The translations under genes and the position numbers were made by a program. The notes beneath the pieces are model-generated. The model searched no databases. It worked only from the letters and a program-made list of their open reading frames with translations, and was not told the origin of the DNA. From the NCBI GenBank assembly GCA_016946835.1, contig JACVTC010000123.1, positions 425,001 through 489,000 on the forward strand: a stretch of 64,000 nucleotides of DNA, given 5' to 3'. Shown one piece after another: positions 46,342-61,700 of this stretch (position 1 is the stretch's first letter; each line of letters opens with the position of its first letter). Source of the DNA: Neocallimastix lanati (nom. inval.). Lineage: Eukaryota > Neocallimastigomycota > Neocallimastigomycetes > Neocallimastigales > Neocallimastigaceae.

Positions 46342-48271
46342 TCATTCTTTTTGATGATTATTTATAAGTTTATTTAAAACTGATTTAACTGAAAGATTAT
46401 GGGTAGGCCTATCACTTACTGAATCTTGGTCAGTTTCTAAATATATTAATTACAAATTAAAACAAAATAGAAAACAAAACAAAAAAAAAGTTAATATATA
46501 ATTTTCTTTTTTATATATATTTCTTTTTTAAATATTTATTTATTTACTATTTTTCTTTGGTTCTAATTGAATGCTTGTTAAATAATGTTCATCTTGGGTT
46601 TGTTGTATTTCGTTGATAAATTTTTCTGAATTTAACTCATTTTGTATCCATTTTATTTCATTAAATTGATAATTAGCAGCTTTTTGTAATTCTTCAAATT
46701 CTGCAAGTAGTTTATCCAACTTTTAATATTTTAAATTTTTGAATGAGTTAGTAAGGTATAATCCAATTATTATTACTATTTTATAATTATATCATTATAT
46801 GTAAATATTAGTATTTAATGTTACTTTAAGTTTTTGCTCTAATTTTACTTGTGATAACGTTTTTTCTTTTTCTATTGCTTCAAATAAATATGTTATATCA
46901 CTTAAATATAAACCTTTTTTTTTTTTTTTTTATTATTAATATTTTTTTATATAATTTTATTGTATTTTTTTTTTTTAAATTTTATAAAAATGTATAAAAA
47001 TTTTATTAATTTAATTAATAATTTATTTTAATGATTTGTTCATATTTTATTATATAATTATTAATATTAATTGATATATTGATATATAAAAAATAAATAA
47101 ATAAATAAATAAATAAATAAATTACCTAAATATGGTATTTTTGCACCTTTACATTCTTGAAAATATTTCCGATATTCTTCAGAATTTCTTTCCATTGACA
47201 TTAATGTAGCATACTTTTTGTGTTTCGCTTTTTCTTTTTTTGGCAGTAGCTAAAAAAGGAAACAGTAATATAGTTTTAATTTTAATATAATTTTTTTTAC
47301 ATTTAAATATATATTTAATATAAAAAGTTATATATTATATTATTAATATTATAAATGTATATAAATTTTCAAATATAACGAATTAATATAATAGTCATAT
47401 TAACCATCCATGTTTTTTCTAATCTATGAATTGGTGTTGATTCTAATGCGGATATTATACTTTTCAAACTATGAAAATCATTATTTTTTAAACATGCCTA
47501 TAGAAATAGTAATAGTGATATTAATAGTAATAATAGTAATGATAATAATGATAATAATAGTTTTTATTGAGGTGTGAAATATTAAAAATATAGATAACGA
47601 AAATTTAGTTATCATATATTTATTTTATTTAATTAAAATTGGAATTAATATTTAAATATTGAATTGCGAATATATTAAACTAACTTTTTCTATGTATATA
47701 AATCTTGCTATTTTCTGGGTTCGTTCTGATGGCAGTGATGAAGATAATATATTATTACTAACCCAGAGTGTTATCTTTTTTATCATTTTATGTTAAATTA
47801 GTTAGTAAAGAATATTAATTTATAGAATAGTATATTAGTATATTATTTGATTGCATTTATTTAGTTTTTTAATTTTTTTTTTTTATAAAATGTTAAAGTG
47901 TAAAAAAATTAATAAGCATAAACCTTATTAAATTGCTCAGTCATTAATACAATATTTGGGGCTTTTATTTTTTTATTTGGTTTATTCCATGCCAAAGATA
48001 GTAATTCATCTTGAGTTATTTGTTTAAAAATTCTTGCATTCATTAAACACATTTGTCGCTATTAGTTTTATATTATTATATTTTATACCAATGCATAAAT
48101 ACATCATTCATTATTATAATTAAATAATATATTATGACAACAAAAATTTTGGAATTTTTGATATTAAATTAAAAGTAATAGTAATTATTTTTATTAATAA
48201 TATAATTATTAATTAATTATCTTTTCTATTGAAATTAACATAATTAATAATATTATATTTTGTGTATGGTT

Positions 48272-48310
<39 letters not shown>

Positions 48311-48775
48311 TTTTGTTTTTGTTTTGTTTTGAAGTTAATTACCGCTATATCTTTTGGATCCACTTCAAATATATTAATATTCTTTAATTAAATTTGGTAA
48401 TATGTAAATATATTAAGATTAAAAATAAAAAATGTTAATTATGATAACTTATTTGAATTTTTTTTATTTTTTGAAATAATATTTAATCAAACTTTCTCAT
48501 TTTTATTTATAACATTTATTATTTATTATTTATTATTTATTATTTATTATAATATTTATTATATTTTGCTATTCATACCACATCAGATGTATTCGGCGAA
48601 CACATACAATCATCCAAATTTGTTCTTGTAACTTTATTTGTATTTCGAAATAATTCCTTTTTATTATTATTATTATATTATATTATATTATTTTTATTTT
48701 ATTTATATTTATTCCATATTTTTATGTATTTTGAAGTAATTTCTTTTTATTATAATAATAATAATAATAATAATA

Positions 48776-48808
<33 letters not shown>

Positions 48809-49330
48809 TCTACTACTATATTATTTTTATTTTTATTTCTATTTCTATTTTTATTTCTATTTTTTTTTTTTTTTTTGTTTAATTTTTAAAATATTATATT
48901 AAATTATGTAAAGAATACAATAATTTAATAATTTATTTAATTTTACTATTTGTATAGATTGTATATTATATTAAACCGAATCAAATGATTTTACGAACAA
49001 CGACAATATAAATAATATAAATAAATAATGATATAATAAATTGTATTAATATTAATGATATAAATTACCTGTATTTCATCTATTGACTATTTATTCAAGT
49101 ATAAATAAGAAAAATAGATTTATTTTAATATTAATGAATAATCATTAGGATTTTTTAATATTATTAAATATTAATAATTATGATAAGATAAAACCTTTTT
49201 TTTGTCTTGCTCCTCTACTTCTGATAACCTTTTTTCACTTAAATGCGTTGAATTTGTAATTGGTAAAGTATTACTTTTATTTACTGATACATAATAATTT
49301 TCACATTCAATATTTGCATTTCCAGGATCC

Positions 49331-50125
<795 letters not shown>

Positions 50126-51546
50126 TAATAAAGAAACCTTTAAAGATTTCAGTATCTTTATTGTACTGATACTCAATGAAGCCCTTTTTTTCATTTATAT
50201 AATGTTCTTATATTGAATAAACGTTGAACTTTAATTTTAAAAACTTTTTATATGAATTATGTATTTTTAAAAATGTCTTTAAAGAAAATTTAAAAAAAAA
50301 AGAAATTGAAGTTTTTATATATTAAGTAATTATAATTCAATATTAGATAAAGAAGTAATATTAGTATTATTATTTATTTCATTACATTATAAATTTTCAT
50401 ATATTTTGTTTCTATTGTTTAAAAATAATAAATATTAAACATATAAATCAATAAAGTAATGAATTAAATTTGGGCTATATTTAATTTATGTCATTTTATT
50501 TTATTATTAATACTTTTATTTATAAATTTTTTTTTCTTAAAAATTTGACTTGAATACATATATTTTAAAATTTATATTATTTATTACTTTTTTAAATAAA
50601 GTTTCCTTTAAATATTTTTTTTCTTTCAACATATATACATATATATTGTAGTATATCCTAATAAAAAATAGGTTTAAAAAGGTATTTATCTATATATATT
50701 TAAAATATATATTGAATACTATAGAATATTTCTTTATAGAGTAATACTATTTTATTTGCCATTAATATCTTACTGAGTAATTATTCATATAAAATGTGTA
50801 TAAATAAATTATTATTATTATTTGTTTGTTATATTATATTTATCCTTTTAACTTTGTTTTGATTAACTAATATTATTCAAAACAAATATATATTACATTG
50901 AATTATATTTTTTCTTGAATATAATAAGTTCTATTTCTTTAATTAAATATCAAATATTACTTTTCATTTTTTATTATCTTTTTGTTATATATAATATAAT
51001 ATATTTAATAAGATAGAAAGAAAAAAACAAAGTATAAAATATAAATTTAATTATTTTATATATAATTTATATTTACATAATAAATTAAATTTATTTAATA
51101 AAGAAAAAAGTAAAATTATATACATAATTTAAATCATATAAAAATTTATGAATTTATTAAAACAGATTAATTTAAATGTTTATAATTTGTATTAAATAAA
51201 ATTTTCAAAGTGTTTTATTAATTATTAAAGTTTGTAATTATTTTGTTTTTAAAAATTAAATTAGTTTTTTGAATTATAAAAATGAAAATATAAATATATT
51301 TATATATATGTTTTTTTTTTTTTTTTTTTTTTTATTATATATATGAATTTCTGTTAGCATTTATTAGTAATGAAAAATTATTTCATTGAATTTTTGATTT
51401 TTATATTAATATATATATATATATATATCAAAATTATATTAATATAGAACAAAAATAATACAAATATATATTGAATTTCATTTAATTTGACTTTCAATAG
51501 TGAAATATTAATCAATGTTTGGAATTTATTAAAAAGAAATTTAAAG

Positions 51547-51680
51547 TAATTTTGGACGATGATATCATTTTGTTAAATGTCATATCGTTGGGTATTTGAT
51601 CATCAGCTTTGGTATTTATATCCAAATCTTCAATATAAAACATACTTTCTTTTATTTCATTTTCCTGTTCCAATATTTAT
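51547..51680 (-). pseudogene. Duplicated RasGEF exon 1, start codon and donor lost
   Basis: Very similar to exon 1 at 49706-49575 (shared ggacgatgatatcattttgt and catcagctttggtatttat-type blocks). The ATG is gone: the ATGTTGGAA start has become ATATTGGAA. The gtaaat donor has changed to ttaaat. Substitutions elsewhere are few. Without start or donor it cannot serve as an alternative first exon. Confidence 0.75.
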
Positions 51681-51834
51681 TTGTTATATGTTTTATGTTT
51701 TTATAAAGTTCAATTAAAAAAATAGTAGAATATTATATATTTATATAAAGTAATTTTATATATAATCATGTTGGCATCAATTTTTGAATTCTTCATTAAA
51801 ATAGTTTTTTTTTTTTTTTTTTTTTTTTTATTTT

Positions 51835-52520
51835 TATTTTATTTTATTTTATTTTATTTTATTTTATTTTATTCAATCTGTTCTTTATATTTAATATTCT
51901 ACTATTTATTTTATTTTATTTTATTTTATTCAATCTGTTCTTTATATTTAATATTCTACTATTTATTTTATTTTATTTTATTTTATTTTATTCAATCTGT
52001 TCTTTATATTTAATATTCTACTATTTATTTTATTTTATTTTATTTTATTCAATCTGTTCTTTATATTTAATATTCTACTATTTATTTTATTTTATTTTAT
52101 TTTATTTTATTCAATCTGTTCTTTATATTTAATATTCTACTATTTATTTTATTTTATTTTATTTTATTTTATTCAATCTGTTCTTTATATTTAATATTCT
52201 ACTATTTATTTTATTTTATTTTATTTTATTCAATCTGTTCTTTATATTTAATATTCTACTATTTATTTTATTTTATTTTATTTTATTTTATTTTATTTTA
52301 TTCAATCTGTTCTTTATATTTAATATTCTACTATTTATTTTATTTTATTTTATTTTATTTTATTCAATCTGTTCTTTATATTTAATATTCTACTATTTAT
52401 TTTATTTTATTTTATTTTATTCAATCTGTTCTTTATATTTAATATTCTACTATTTATTTTATTTTATTTTATTCAATCTGTTCTTTATATTTAATATTCT
52501 ACTATTTATTTTATTTTATT
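51835..52520. repeat. Minisatellite, 11 copies of a core in a TTTTA array
   Basis: The core caatctgttctttatattta plus atattctactattta recurs 11 times with no visible change. Between cores are variable numbers (about 3-7) of TTTTA, so unit length varies from about 53 to 73 bp. Confidence 0.9.
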
Positions 52521-52605
52521 TTATTTTATTTTATTTTATTTTATTTTATTTTATTTTATTTTATTTTATTTTATTTTATTTTATTTTATTTTATTTTATT
52601 TTATT
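52503..52605. repeat. (TTTTA)n pentamer array
   Basis: About 20 perfect pentamers, continuing the minisatellite spacer. Confidence 0.88.
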
Positions 52606-52667
52606 TTTATTTTTATTTTTATTTTTATTTATATTTATATTTTATTTTGTTTTACACACACACACTC

Positions 52668-52705
<38 letters not shown>

Positions 52706-53402
52706 AACCACAACCACAATATTAATATTAATAATATTACAATACTACTACTACTACTGCAATAATTATTATTTAAATAAATAAATAAATAAACAAAATT
52801 ATATTGGATTATTATAATAAATATAATCATTAATAATGTATTAAATTTTAAATATTACTATAACAAAAGCTTTAATTTTATCTTAATAATCCTTATAATT
52901 GATTTTCTATATAAGTATTTATATTTGAATTAATTCCTAGAATTATTTTCTATACAATATATATCATAAGCATTTATATTTGAACTAAAAACCTCGAAAC
53001 ATTTTTAAATATACTTCTAAAAAATTTGAAAGAATAATTAAATAATATATATACATATATATATTTTTTTTTAAATCTATTAAATATTTTAATTTTATTA
53101 TTATTAATGAATGCTATTAAGATTTGATAATTATAATTAATTTAAATAATTTAAAATTTATAATCAATATATATATGAATATAATATATATATAAAGAAG
53201 AAATAGTAATTTTTATTATTAACTAAAATATATTTCTTTTATTCCGAAGAATTTCTTTTTTTTTTTTAAAAAAAGTGGAAATTTTATTAATAAATATATG
53301 AAATTTTTATTGATAAATAGTTTATATTTGATAAATAATTGTTATGAATAGACTATAATAATTTTGAAATAAATATATATTTTATTTTATTTTATAATTT
53401 TT

Positions 53403-55927
53403 TTAGTCTTCATCCATTTCATCATTATCACCATCATCTTCTTCTGAGTCTAACTCCTCATCATCATCAATTAATTCAACATCATTTATATTATCATCAT
53501 CATCATCATCTTCTATATCTTCTTCGTTTTGTTTTTTTTGAATTTCTTCTTTTTGTTGAGCCAATTTTGCCTTTAATAGATCTCTTTGCATTTTTCTATT
53601 ATTATTAGCAATTCTTTCTTTTTCTTCCTGTTTACGTTTAATATTCTCTTCCTGTTCTTTACGACGTTTTTCTTTTTCTTTTATTTTTTGATTATGAAGT
53701 TTTTCTAATTGCTTTTCTTCTTCTTTAGTTTTCTTAACTATATATAAATAATAATAACAATATATATAAATATATATATTAATTAATATTTATAATTCAT
53801 ATACATATATATTTGTAATATATAAATATAGAAAAAAAAAAAAAATAAAATAAAAAAAAAAAAAAACTTACTGAATCTATGATATATAATTGAACCATCG
53901 CAAAATCCATTTTGGATTTTAGTTAATTGTAAAGTCATTCTTGGACCAATTTCGGTTAGACGAACAGCTCTTTGTTCAGATCTTTGATTTCTATTTAATA
54001 ATTTTTGTGGTATAACAATAGTTGAATCTGGTCCATCTTCTATATCTGATTCTGAAGCGTGTGCTTCTCTATAAAATCAAAATATACATATATTGATAAA
54101 AATTAATATTATTTCATAAAAACCATTTATTATTATTATTATTTTATTTTTTTCTTTAATTTCATTAAATAAAATGTATTATTTAATCTTAGAATATTAC
54201 TTTTATTAACTTTCATACCTTAAAATATATTCACTAATATCATCATATTTATTTAAATTAGGTATTTCGGTTTGTATAATTCTTTTAATGGATTTATTTA
54301 CACCTGTAACTTTGATTCCTATATAGTAATGGCGGAAATCTATTTTATCAGTTTCACTATCGTAATTTAATAATAATACTCTTTTAGCTTCTCCCAATTT
54401 CATCTATATCATTATAATGTATTTATATTAATAACATATACTTTAATAAAATTTACATTAAAAAAACTTTTAATTTTAATTTTTTAATTTTTTAAAGATA
54501 TCATACGGTTTGAACATTAATTGGTGGGAACAAATTCTGGAACATAGCTGACATAAGTTTCATATGTTTACTATTATCACCAAAATTATTTAATACAAGC
54601 TATTTAATATAATAAAACATAATAAATAGAATATTATATAAAAATTAGATTGATGTTAATTATAATAACATATAATTTTTTTTTCTTTTAATAATTTCAA
54701 ATTTTGTATTAATATATTATATTCTTAATATAATTTTAAAAAAATAGAAAATTGAATTACAAGTGGTGGATTTTTATATTCTGTTCCTTTAGATCTTGGA
54801 TTAGTTTGTAAAGATAAAACATCTTTAATAGTAGAATATTGATTAATTCTGAAAGTTAATGTTGGACCACGTGGTGTACGTGCTATTCTTAAATTTGTAC
54901 CAACTTTTGTTTGTGAAAAAATTAAAAAGTGTGTAACACCATAATGTCCTGCAACTGATACAAAATCTTTTAATTTGTTAGTTTTTCTTTCCTGTGTAAT
55001 TGACAAATGATAAAAAGAAATTTATTTTTTTTATAAAATATTAGGAATATAGGAAAAATATATATATATATATAAAATAAAGAATAAAATATAAAGTATA
55101 TAAATTATATAATTTATGTGTTAATAAAAATTCTGAAAATTTTAGAATACTTATTTTATATATTTTAACAAAATTTCATTAATTTAAAATTCTTTTATTT
55201 AATGATAACACATATATATATATTTTCTATACCCTTAATTTCACTGCTGTATTCGGTTCCATAACTTTACGAACATCTCTTACTAAATAACTTACAGCTT
55301 TACCAACAACTCCAGAACGGATGACAAAAGATCTTGGAACTTTTTCGTCATCAACTGGAACATGAGTTCTTCTCTTTCTCTAAATTATTGATAAATAATT
55401 TTTAAATATTTATTAAAATTAAAAATTAAAATTTAAAATTTAATTAATTTATTACAAAAATTGTTGTTTTGTTATTTATTTATTTTTTTTTTTTTTATTA
55501 ATTATATTTAATCTTCTATAGGAATCTCATATTTCATAATGTTAATTGACGAACATTTTTTAAGTCAATTTTTAATAATTATTTTGATAATTAGTAAATT
55601 ATTAAAAATCAAATAGATAAACTTTATATATTATTTATTATATATGTTTAAAATGCATTCAATTTAATTAAATAATTTATTATATATTGAAATTATTCTA
55701 TGCAAAAAACATTTATTAGTCAAAAATCCAATAAATAATAATATTTAATATAAAATTTTTAAGTGTTAAATTGAAATTGAAATTCGAATATATTATTTTC
55801 ACAGTTTTAAATCAATTATAATATCTACGATAATCCAAAAAGTTTAAGAATTTGAATCTTGAAATTTCAGTTATATTATAGTATTAAAATTTATTATAAA
55901 AAAAAAAAAAATTACTCTTCTACCCAT
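53403..55927 (-). CDS. SSF1: Ssf1/Peter Pan (PPAN), Brix-domain 60S assembly factor
   Basis: Seven exons, 55927-55916, 55379-55233, 54991-54761, 54599-54507, 54403-54219, 54068-53872 and 53737-53403, splice to 399 residues. The start MGRRRKRRTHVPVDDEKVPR is joined from a 12-nt first exon. The Brix fold covers about 20-285: PRSFVIRSGVVGKAVSYLV, KLKDFVSVAGHYGVTHFLIF, RIARTPRGPTLTFRINQYST, then AVRLTEIGPRMTLQLTKIQN and GFCDGSIIYHRFIKKTKEEE. A Lys/Glu coiled coil follows and the last 45 residues are an Asp/Glu tail ending DEMDED. Yeast Ssf1 and human PPAN share this layout. Ssf1 acts in the nucleolus in early pre-60S particles with its Rrp15-Rrp14 partners and is needed for correct ITS2 processing. 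SSF1 lies upstream of the RasGEF duplication on the same strand as BZZ1. Confidence 0.95.
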
Positions 55928-57343
55928 TTTATTAATGATATTTTTTTTTTTTGAATTAAAAACGATTTATTAACAATAAAAAATAATAATAAAAAAAAAA
56001 AACATCTAAAAAAAAAAAAAAATATTTATAAAATTATTATTATTTATAATAATTTAACATGATTGGCTAAATTTTCTAAAAAATAAATCCAATTAAAAAT
56101 TTTAAAAGTTTCAAAAATATCTCATAATAAACCATGTGCTAACATATAAATATGTGATTATCTAATATAATTTAATATATTAGAATTATAAAAAAATAGT
56201 ATTGTGGGTTTATTTAGCTTGACTATAAGTAAAAACTATAAACTGGATTTTCAATTATATAAATAATAATTATTAATACAAAAATTTGCCATAAATTTTA
56301 TTTTACCAGCTTTAAATATTATATTTAAATTAATATAAATTTAAAAATATTAAAAATCTATAAATGGGTTCATTATGAAGAATATTATAAAATTTTTCAT
56401 TAAATTTTTTTTAAAAATAATATGTAAGGCCATAAAAATATGATAATATTTTGTTATTAAAAAATAAGAATAATTATTAGCAATGCCGTTTTGAAATAAA
56501 TAATTAATAAAATTAGAAGAGTAAAAATTAAAATCAATTTCGGAATTGTAAAGTTATAATACTCAATATTTTACATAATTAAGATATATTGTATGTAAAA
56601 TAGTAAAATTATAGTTAATGATAATTAATTTACTAATGATTTATAATTAATAAATAAATGCCATTTGTTATTTTTATTTTAAAACCTTAACTAAATAGGT
56701 AGGAGTGAATTTTCATAAAATATAATTAATAATAAATAATAAATATTATTAATAAATAATTGAGTTAAAAGATTATTTAGTTTAATTACAAGTATTCTTA
56801 TTGTAAATATTATATATATTTTAATTAAATAATTATTATAAACTATAATTATTAAAATTCATTATATTTTCTTACATAATTGTTATTTTTTATTAAAATA
56901 AGTAGTAAATTATATATTATAATGCTTTCATATTATTTAATATATTTTCAATAATATAATATTTATATATAATATATATAAATATTATATTTTTCAAATT
57001 TTAATTTTATTTTTATCTTAATTTTATTATTATAATTATTATTATTTAAAAAAAGATAAATAAAAGCAATTATAATAACAATAATGATAATAATAATAAA
57101 TAAAATTTATATTAAAATATAAATATATTTAAATATAAATTTTATTTATTATTGTTATATATATATATATATATATTTTTTTTAATTTAGTATATAAATA
57201 ATTTTAAATGTTAAAAGTTTTTTTTTTTATATATATATAAGTAATATATATTATTCTGAATAGTAATGTATGATATAATTAGACTTGGATTAATTAAATT
57301 TATTATTTTTAAATATGGATAAATTTGATACAAAATTATTGAA
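55928..57343. other. A/T-rich spacer between SSF1 and BZZ1
   Basis: About 1.4 kb of A/T sequence, which must hold the SSF1 promoter and BZZ1 3' end. No recognisable motif. Confidence 0.55.
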
Positions 57344-57484
57344 TTATGATATAGGTTCAATATAGTTAGATGGAATTAAGCCTTCTTTATCTTTTACCCT
57401 TACCTTTTTTTTTAAAAAAAAATAATTTATAAAGAATATTCTTATTAATAAATGAAATCATTGTTTATTATTAATAATTATAAA

Positions 57485-57524
<40 letters not shown>

Positions 57525-58706
57525 TTATTATTTTTTATCAAAATTTATTTTAAATTTATAGTTACCCTTGTAAAACCAGAACCAGTATCTTTCTCGACTA
57601 TTAATAAAATATCGCCTGATTTGACTTGTATTTTATCTGACTCATTTTCATTTGGTTTATAATCATTAATGACTTTCGAAATTTCCATTAAGTAATTTGC
57701 TGGAACAAGACCACATCCTTTTGATGATGATACCTGAATTTTTTTTTTTTAAAAAAAAGTGATTATATTAAAAAAATTAATATACATGATTGAAAAGAAT
57801 TATTTTTGACAAATGATTTAAAAATTTTTTCTTTACCATTGCCCATCCTGAGCCATCATCTATATAATTAAAGTTACATATACATTAAAGTATATACATT
57901 AAAGTTACATATTTATTATATTTAATAATAATTTGATATTATATAAATTATTAGATATAAATCAAAATAAAACCAAAACCAAAACCAAAACCAAAACTAA
58001 ACAACAAAAACATAAATAAAAATAAAAGTAAAAAAAAAAAAAAATGATAAGTAATATACCGGGTATTATAAGTGTGACCTCTTCATTAGATGATAAATCT
58101 AATTCATCATCACTTTGGTGCTGATAGTCGTACATTGCAATCATTTTGATAAAGTTTTCATCATGAGGTTTATTAATATTATTTTTCAAATAAAATTTTT
58201 CTCGAAGATAACTATTTCTCCTTTCAAGAGCCATTTTTGCTTTATGTTCTTCATTCTTATCTTCTTCTTCTTCTTCATCACTTTCAAGACCACTATACAA
58301 CATTGGAAGTGATATACATTTGGACATTTGATGGGTAAATGTATTATTATTTATTGAATTTGGTTGAATATCTGGATTCAGTTCAGATTTCTCAAGATTT
58401 CTATAGCCTTTCAGATGTATATTTTTGGAAATATCATTTGATGAAATATTAGTCTTATTATTGTTATTAGAAATTCCATTATTTATTTCATTTTCATCTT
58501 CTGATGCTACATAACTACTAATAGAGTGAGATACACCGCTAGTAATACTATTAGTCTCAATAATAGATATGATTTCATTTCCTCCATCCATTTCATTATT
58601 TTCATTATTATTATTTTCTATTTCATTGCCATTTAATGATTCATCGTAACTCTCCCCTAATTTTAACATATGATAAAAAAATAAGAATTCAAAATAATAT
58701 TAATAT

Positions 58707-58769
<63 letters not shown>

Positions 58770-61700
58770 TATAATAATAATATTAATATAAATATTAATA
58801 ATATAAAATGTTATTTTAAAATTTAACATGTCTATAATTTGTATTTAATTACCAGAAGAATTTATTACTGAATGACCTGAATGAGCATTAAAATATTGAG
58901 ATGATGAAGAACTTAAATTATTAAATAAAGTATTATCAATACTATTCATAGTAAATGATTTAGTTAATTCTTTAGTATTGAAGCCATTAGTAGTATACAA
59001 ATCATTTGGATAATCTTCTGATTGTTTTCTGTGTCTCATTTGTAACATTTCAATTTCATCAGCAGTAAAACTATTTCTTTTAATTAATTCACTTATCATA
59101 GGCGTATCTACTATTGAATCTGCTGTAATGGATGGAAATTCATTATTATCGATATACCATAGAATATCTTTAATATTAAAACTTAATGGATTAGATATTT
59201 TGTTATCGGATATATCAGTACATTTATATATTGTATTTTGTGATACCTCGCCTTTTTCTGTATAGTTAAGTAATGATTTATCTGAGTTTTCACCATTATC
59301 TGTTTTGATCTTTTCATTATCAACTACTTTTTTATTTGCTTCAGTTTCTTCTTTTATTTTTGAATTATCATTACAATTAAATGGTTTTGATGTTTTAACA
59401 AACGGTGAAGATATATTATGATTTCCATCTTTTTGATCATACATATTAACATTTCAACGTTTATGAAATTTTTCAAATTGATTAATATATTATAAAAAAA
59501 AAATAAGATAAAAGAAATATAAATAAATAAAAATAAATAAATAAATAAATTTAAATTAATTACTATTATCAAAGAAAAAAAAATTTTTTTTATTTCTAGT
59601 AATAATTAAAATTATTAATTAAATTTTATTAATATATTACTAGATAGTTGACTGCAATTAATTCGTAAAGATTTTCTTTTCGTTTTTACTCCATTACATT
59701 CTAAAGGTACCTTTAATTCACATTTTATATGACATGAGAATGTACATAATTTACATATATAAGCTTTACCCCATAATTTTTCTTTACAATAATCACAAAT
59801 AGTAGGATTTATAATTTTTTTAGCTTTAAAAACATGCTGACGTTCAGGTTTAGGTCCACCATTACCAAGATATTTAGAAATTTCATTAATTTGAACTTCA
59901 CATATTAACTTAATATTTGTAGCCATAATAATATTATGCATAATATCTGTCTTTTTACTTTTTATAATATCGATTTCTCCTTTAGAATAATTTGAGTTGT
60001 TATCATAACTGTCACATATCATTTCAAATTTTTCATATTCACTAGTTTTTGAATTGATATCTAAATTAATCTTATGCATTCTTTCTTGTCCCTTTTGAAT
60101 CATATTTTTTAAAACAATACTTGTTTTACTATCTACCACAAGTTCTTCCTTATCTTCCCAATGTGTAGTTGGTATAAATCGTATTATTTCTGGCTTTGTC
60201 CATTCTTTATAATAACATCTAAGATAAATTTTTGAATCTTTATTAACACTAATTGAACTTAATGATCTTAATATTTCATTATTTTTTTCATCATAATTAT
60301 TGAATAATTCATTTTCATATTCTATTTGTCTAGTACATATTTCTTTAAAGTATTGATATATTTCTTCATTGATCGATTGTAATTCCTTTGAAAATTGAAT
60401 ATTAATTAGATTCATTCATTAAATAAAATTATATTTATATTACATAAAAATATAAATATGAAAATCAAATTATATATATATATTTTTTTAAAATTTATTA
60501 TTTATTATTGTTATTTATATAATATTATGGAATTATGAAGTATAATTAATATTTTAATATTAATATATGTATATTATATATATAATTTTATTTACTATTT
60601 TTTATTATATATAAATGATTACATCAAAAATATTTGGTGTATCTTCATTATAAAATTTACTTTTTAATGCATTGGCAACTTTTAGTGACATTATATAGAA
60701 ATTCTTTTAAATTATATTATTTTTATATATTTATTTATTTAGTTATTTTTTTTTTATTCTTTTATTATAATTATTTTGTTATTTTTATTTAATTAAAAAA
60801 TTTTTTTATATGATTATTTAAATATACCTTTTTATTATTCATTTTTATTAATGGATTTAGTATTTTTTTACCCTAATTTAATATTAATTCATTGTTATTT
60901 TTTTTATTTAAATCATAATTAATTATATATAATATAGTTAGTTTATTATAATTATTATAAATAATTTTTTTTTATTTCTATTATTTTTATAATCATATTT
61001 GATATATAAACGCCACACACACATACATAGAAATAAAAATTATTTTTATGTTTATTTTATTTTTAATTTACCTTTTTCATCTTTTTTTTATCATTTAAAT
61101 GACTAGGACCACTTTCATTATCATCAACATCCTTATCTCTGTATTCTAAATTAATTCCGTCTTCATACAAATAACAATTGCAATTAGTATTTACATATGA
61201 TACACTTGTAGGTTGAGCTGATTGTGTTGATGTTTGTGATTGATTGCAATTTACATTTATAGTATTTCCAGTTAAATTTGTTTTATCCATAAAATCATTA
61301 ACTTCACCACTTTTATTATTTGATAATTTTTCTAATTTATCTAATTTTTTATCACATTTTTTTTTATAATTCATGACTGCATCACATGATTCATGATATT
61401 TAATTCTATTCTAAAATAATGAATTTTATTATATTATAATTGTTATTATTTTGTTAAATTTATTCTTCGTTTTTATATATATAGTAATATAAGTAATAAA
61501 TCTTATTTTATTGTATTATATATATGAAATCCATATATTATGTAAATTTAGTCATACTTAAGTAATATACTACTTTTATTAGTACCTTTTCATTTTCTTG
61601 ACAATATCTTTCAACAAATGTATTTAATTCTTTATAAAATGATATTTGCTATTTAATAAAATGATCATTTTTTTTTATGATAAAAATTTTTATAATAATT

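Larger units (their letters stand above)
51309..52705. repeat. Second copy of the duplicated segment, expanded by a minisatellite
   Basis: Aligns with 49331-50125: a T run, then taatgaaaaattatttcatt, the shared stretch atcaaaattatattaatata, the exon-1 block, gaatatttc-like flank, T run, TTTTA array, a CA/CT dinucleotide run ending ctctat, and (AAT)n. It is longer because the TTTTA array has become a minisatellite. Confidence 0.8.

Noticed and set aside
51835-52520. CRISPR-like regular repeat
   Set aside because: Spacers are just variable numbers of TTTTA, not unique sequence; eukaryotic minisatellite.
57962-58059. C-terminal Leu/Val/Phe tail of the BZZ1 exon 10 frame
   Set aside because: Lies past the gtatat donor at 58059, so it is intron; the SH3 continues in the exon at 57859-57837.
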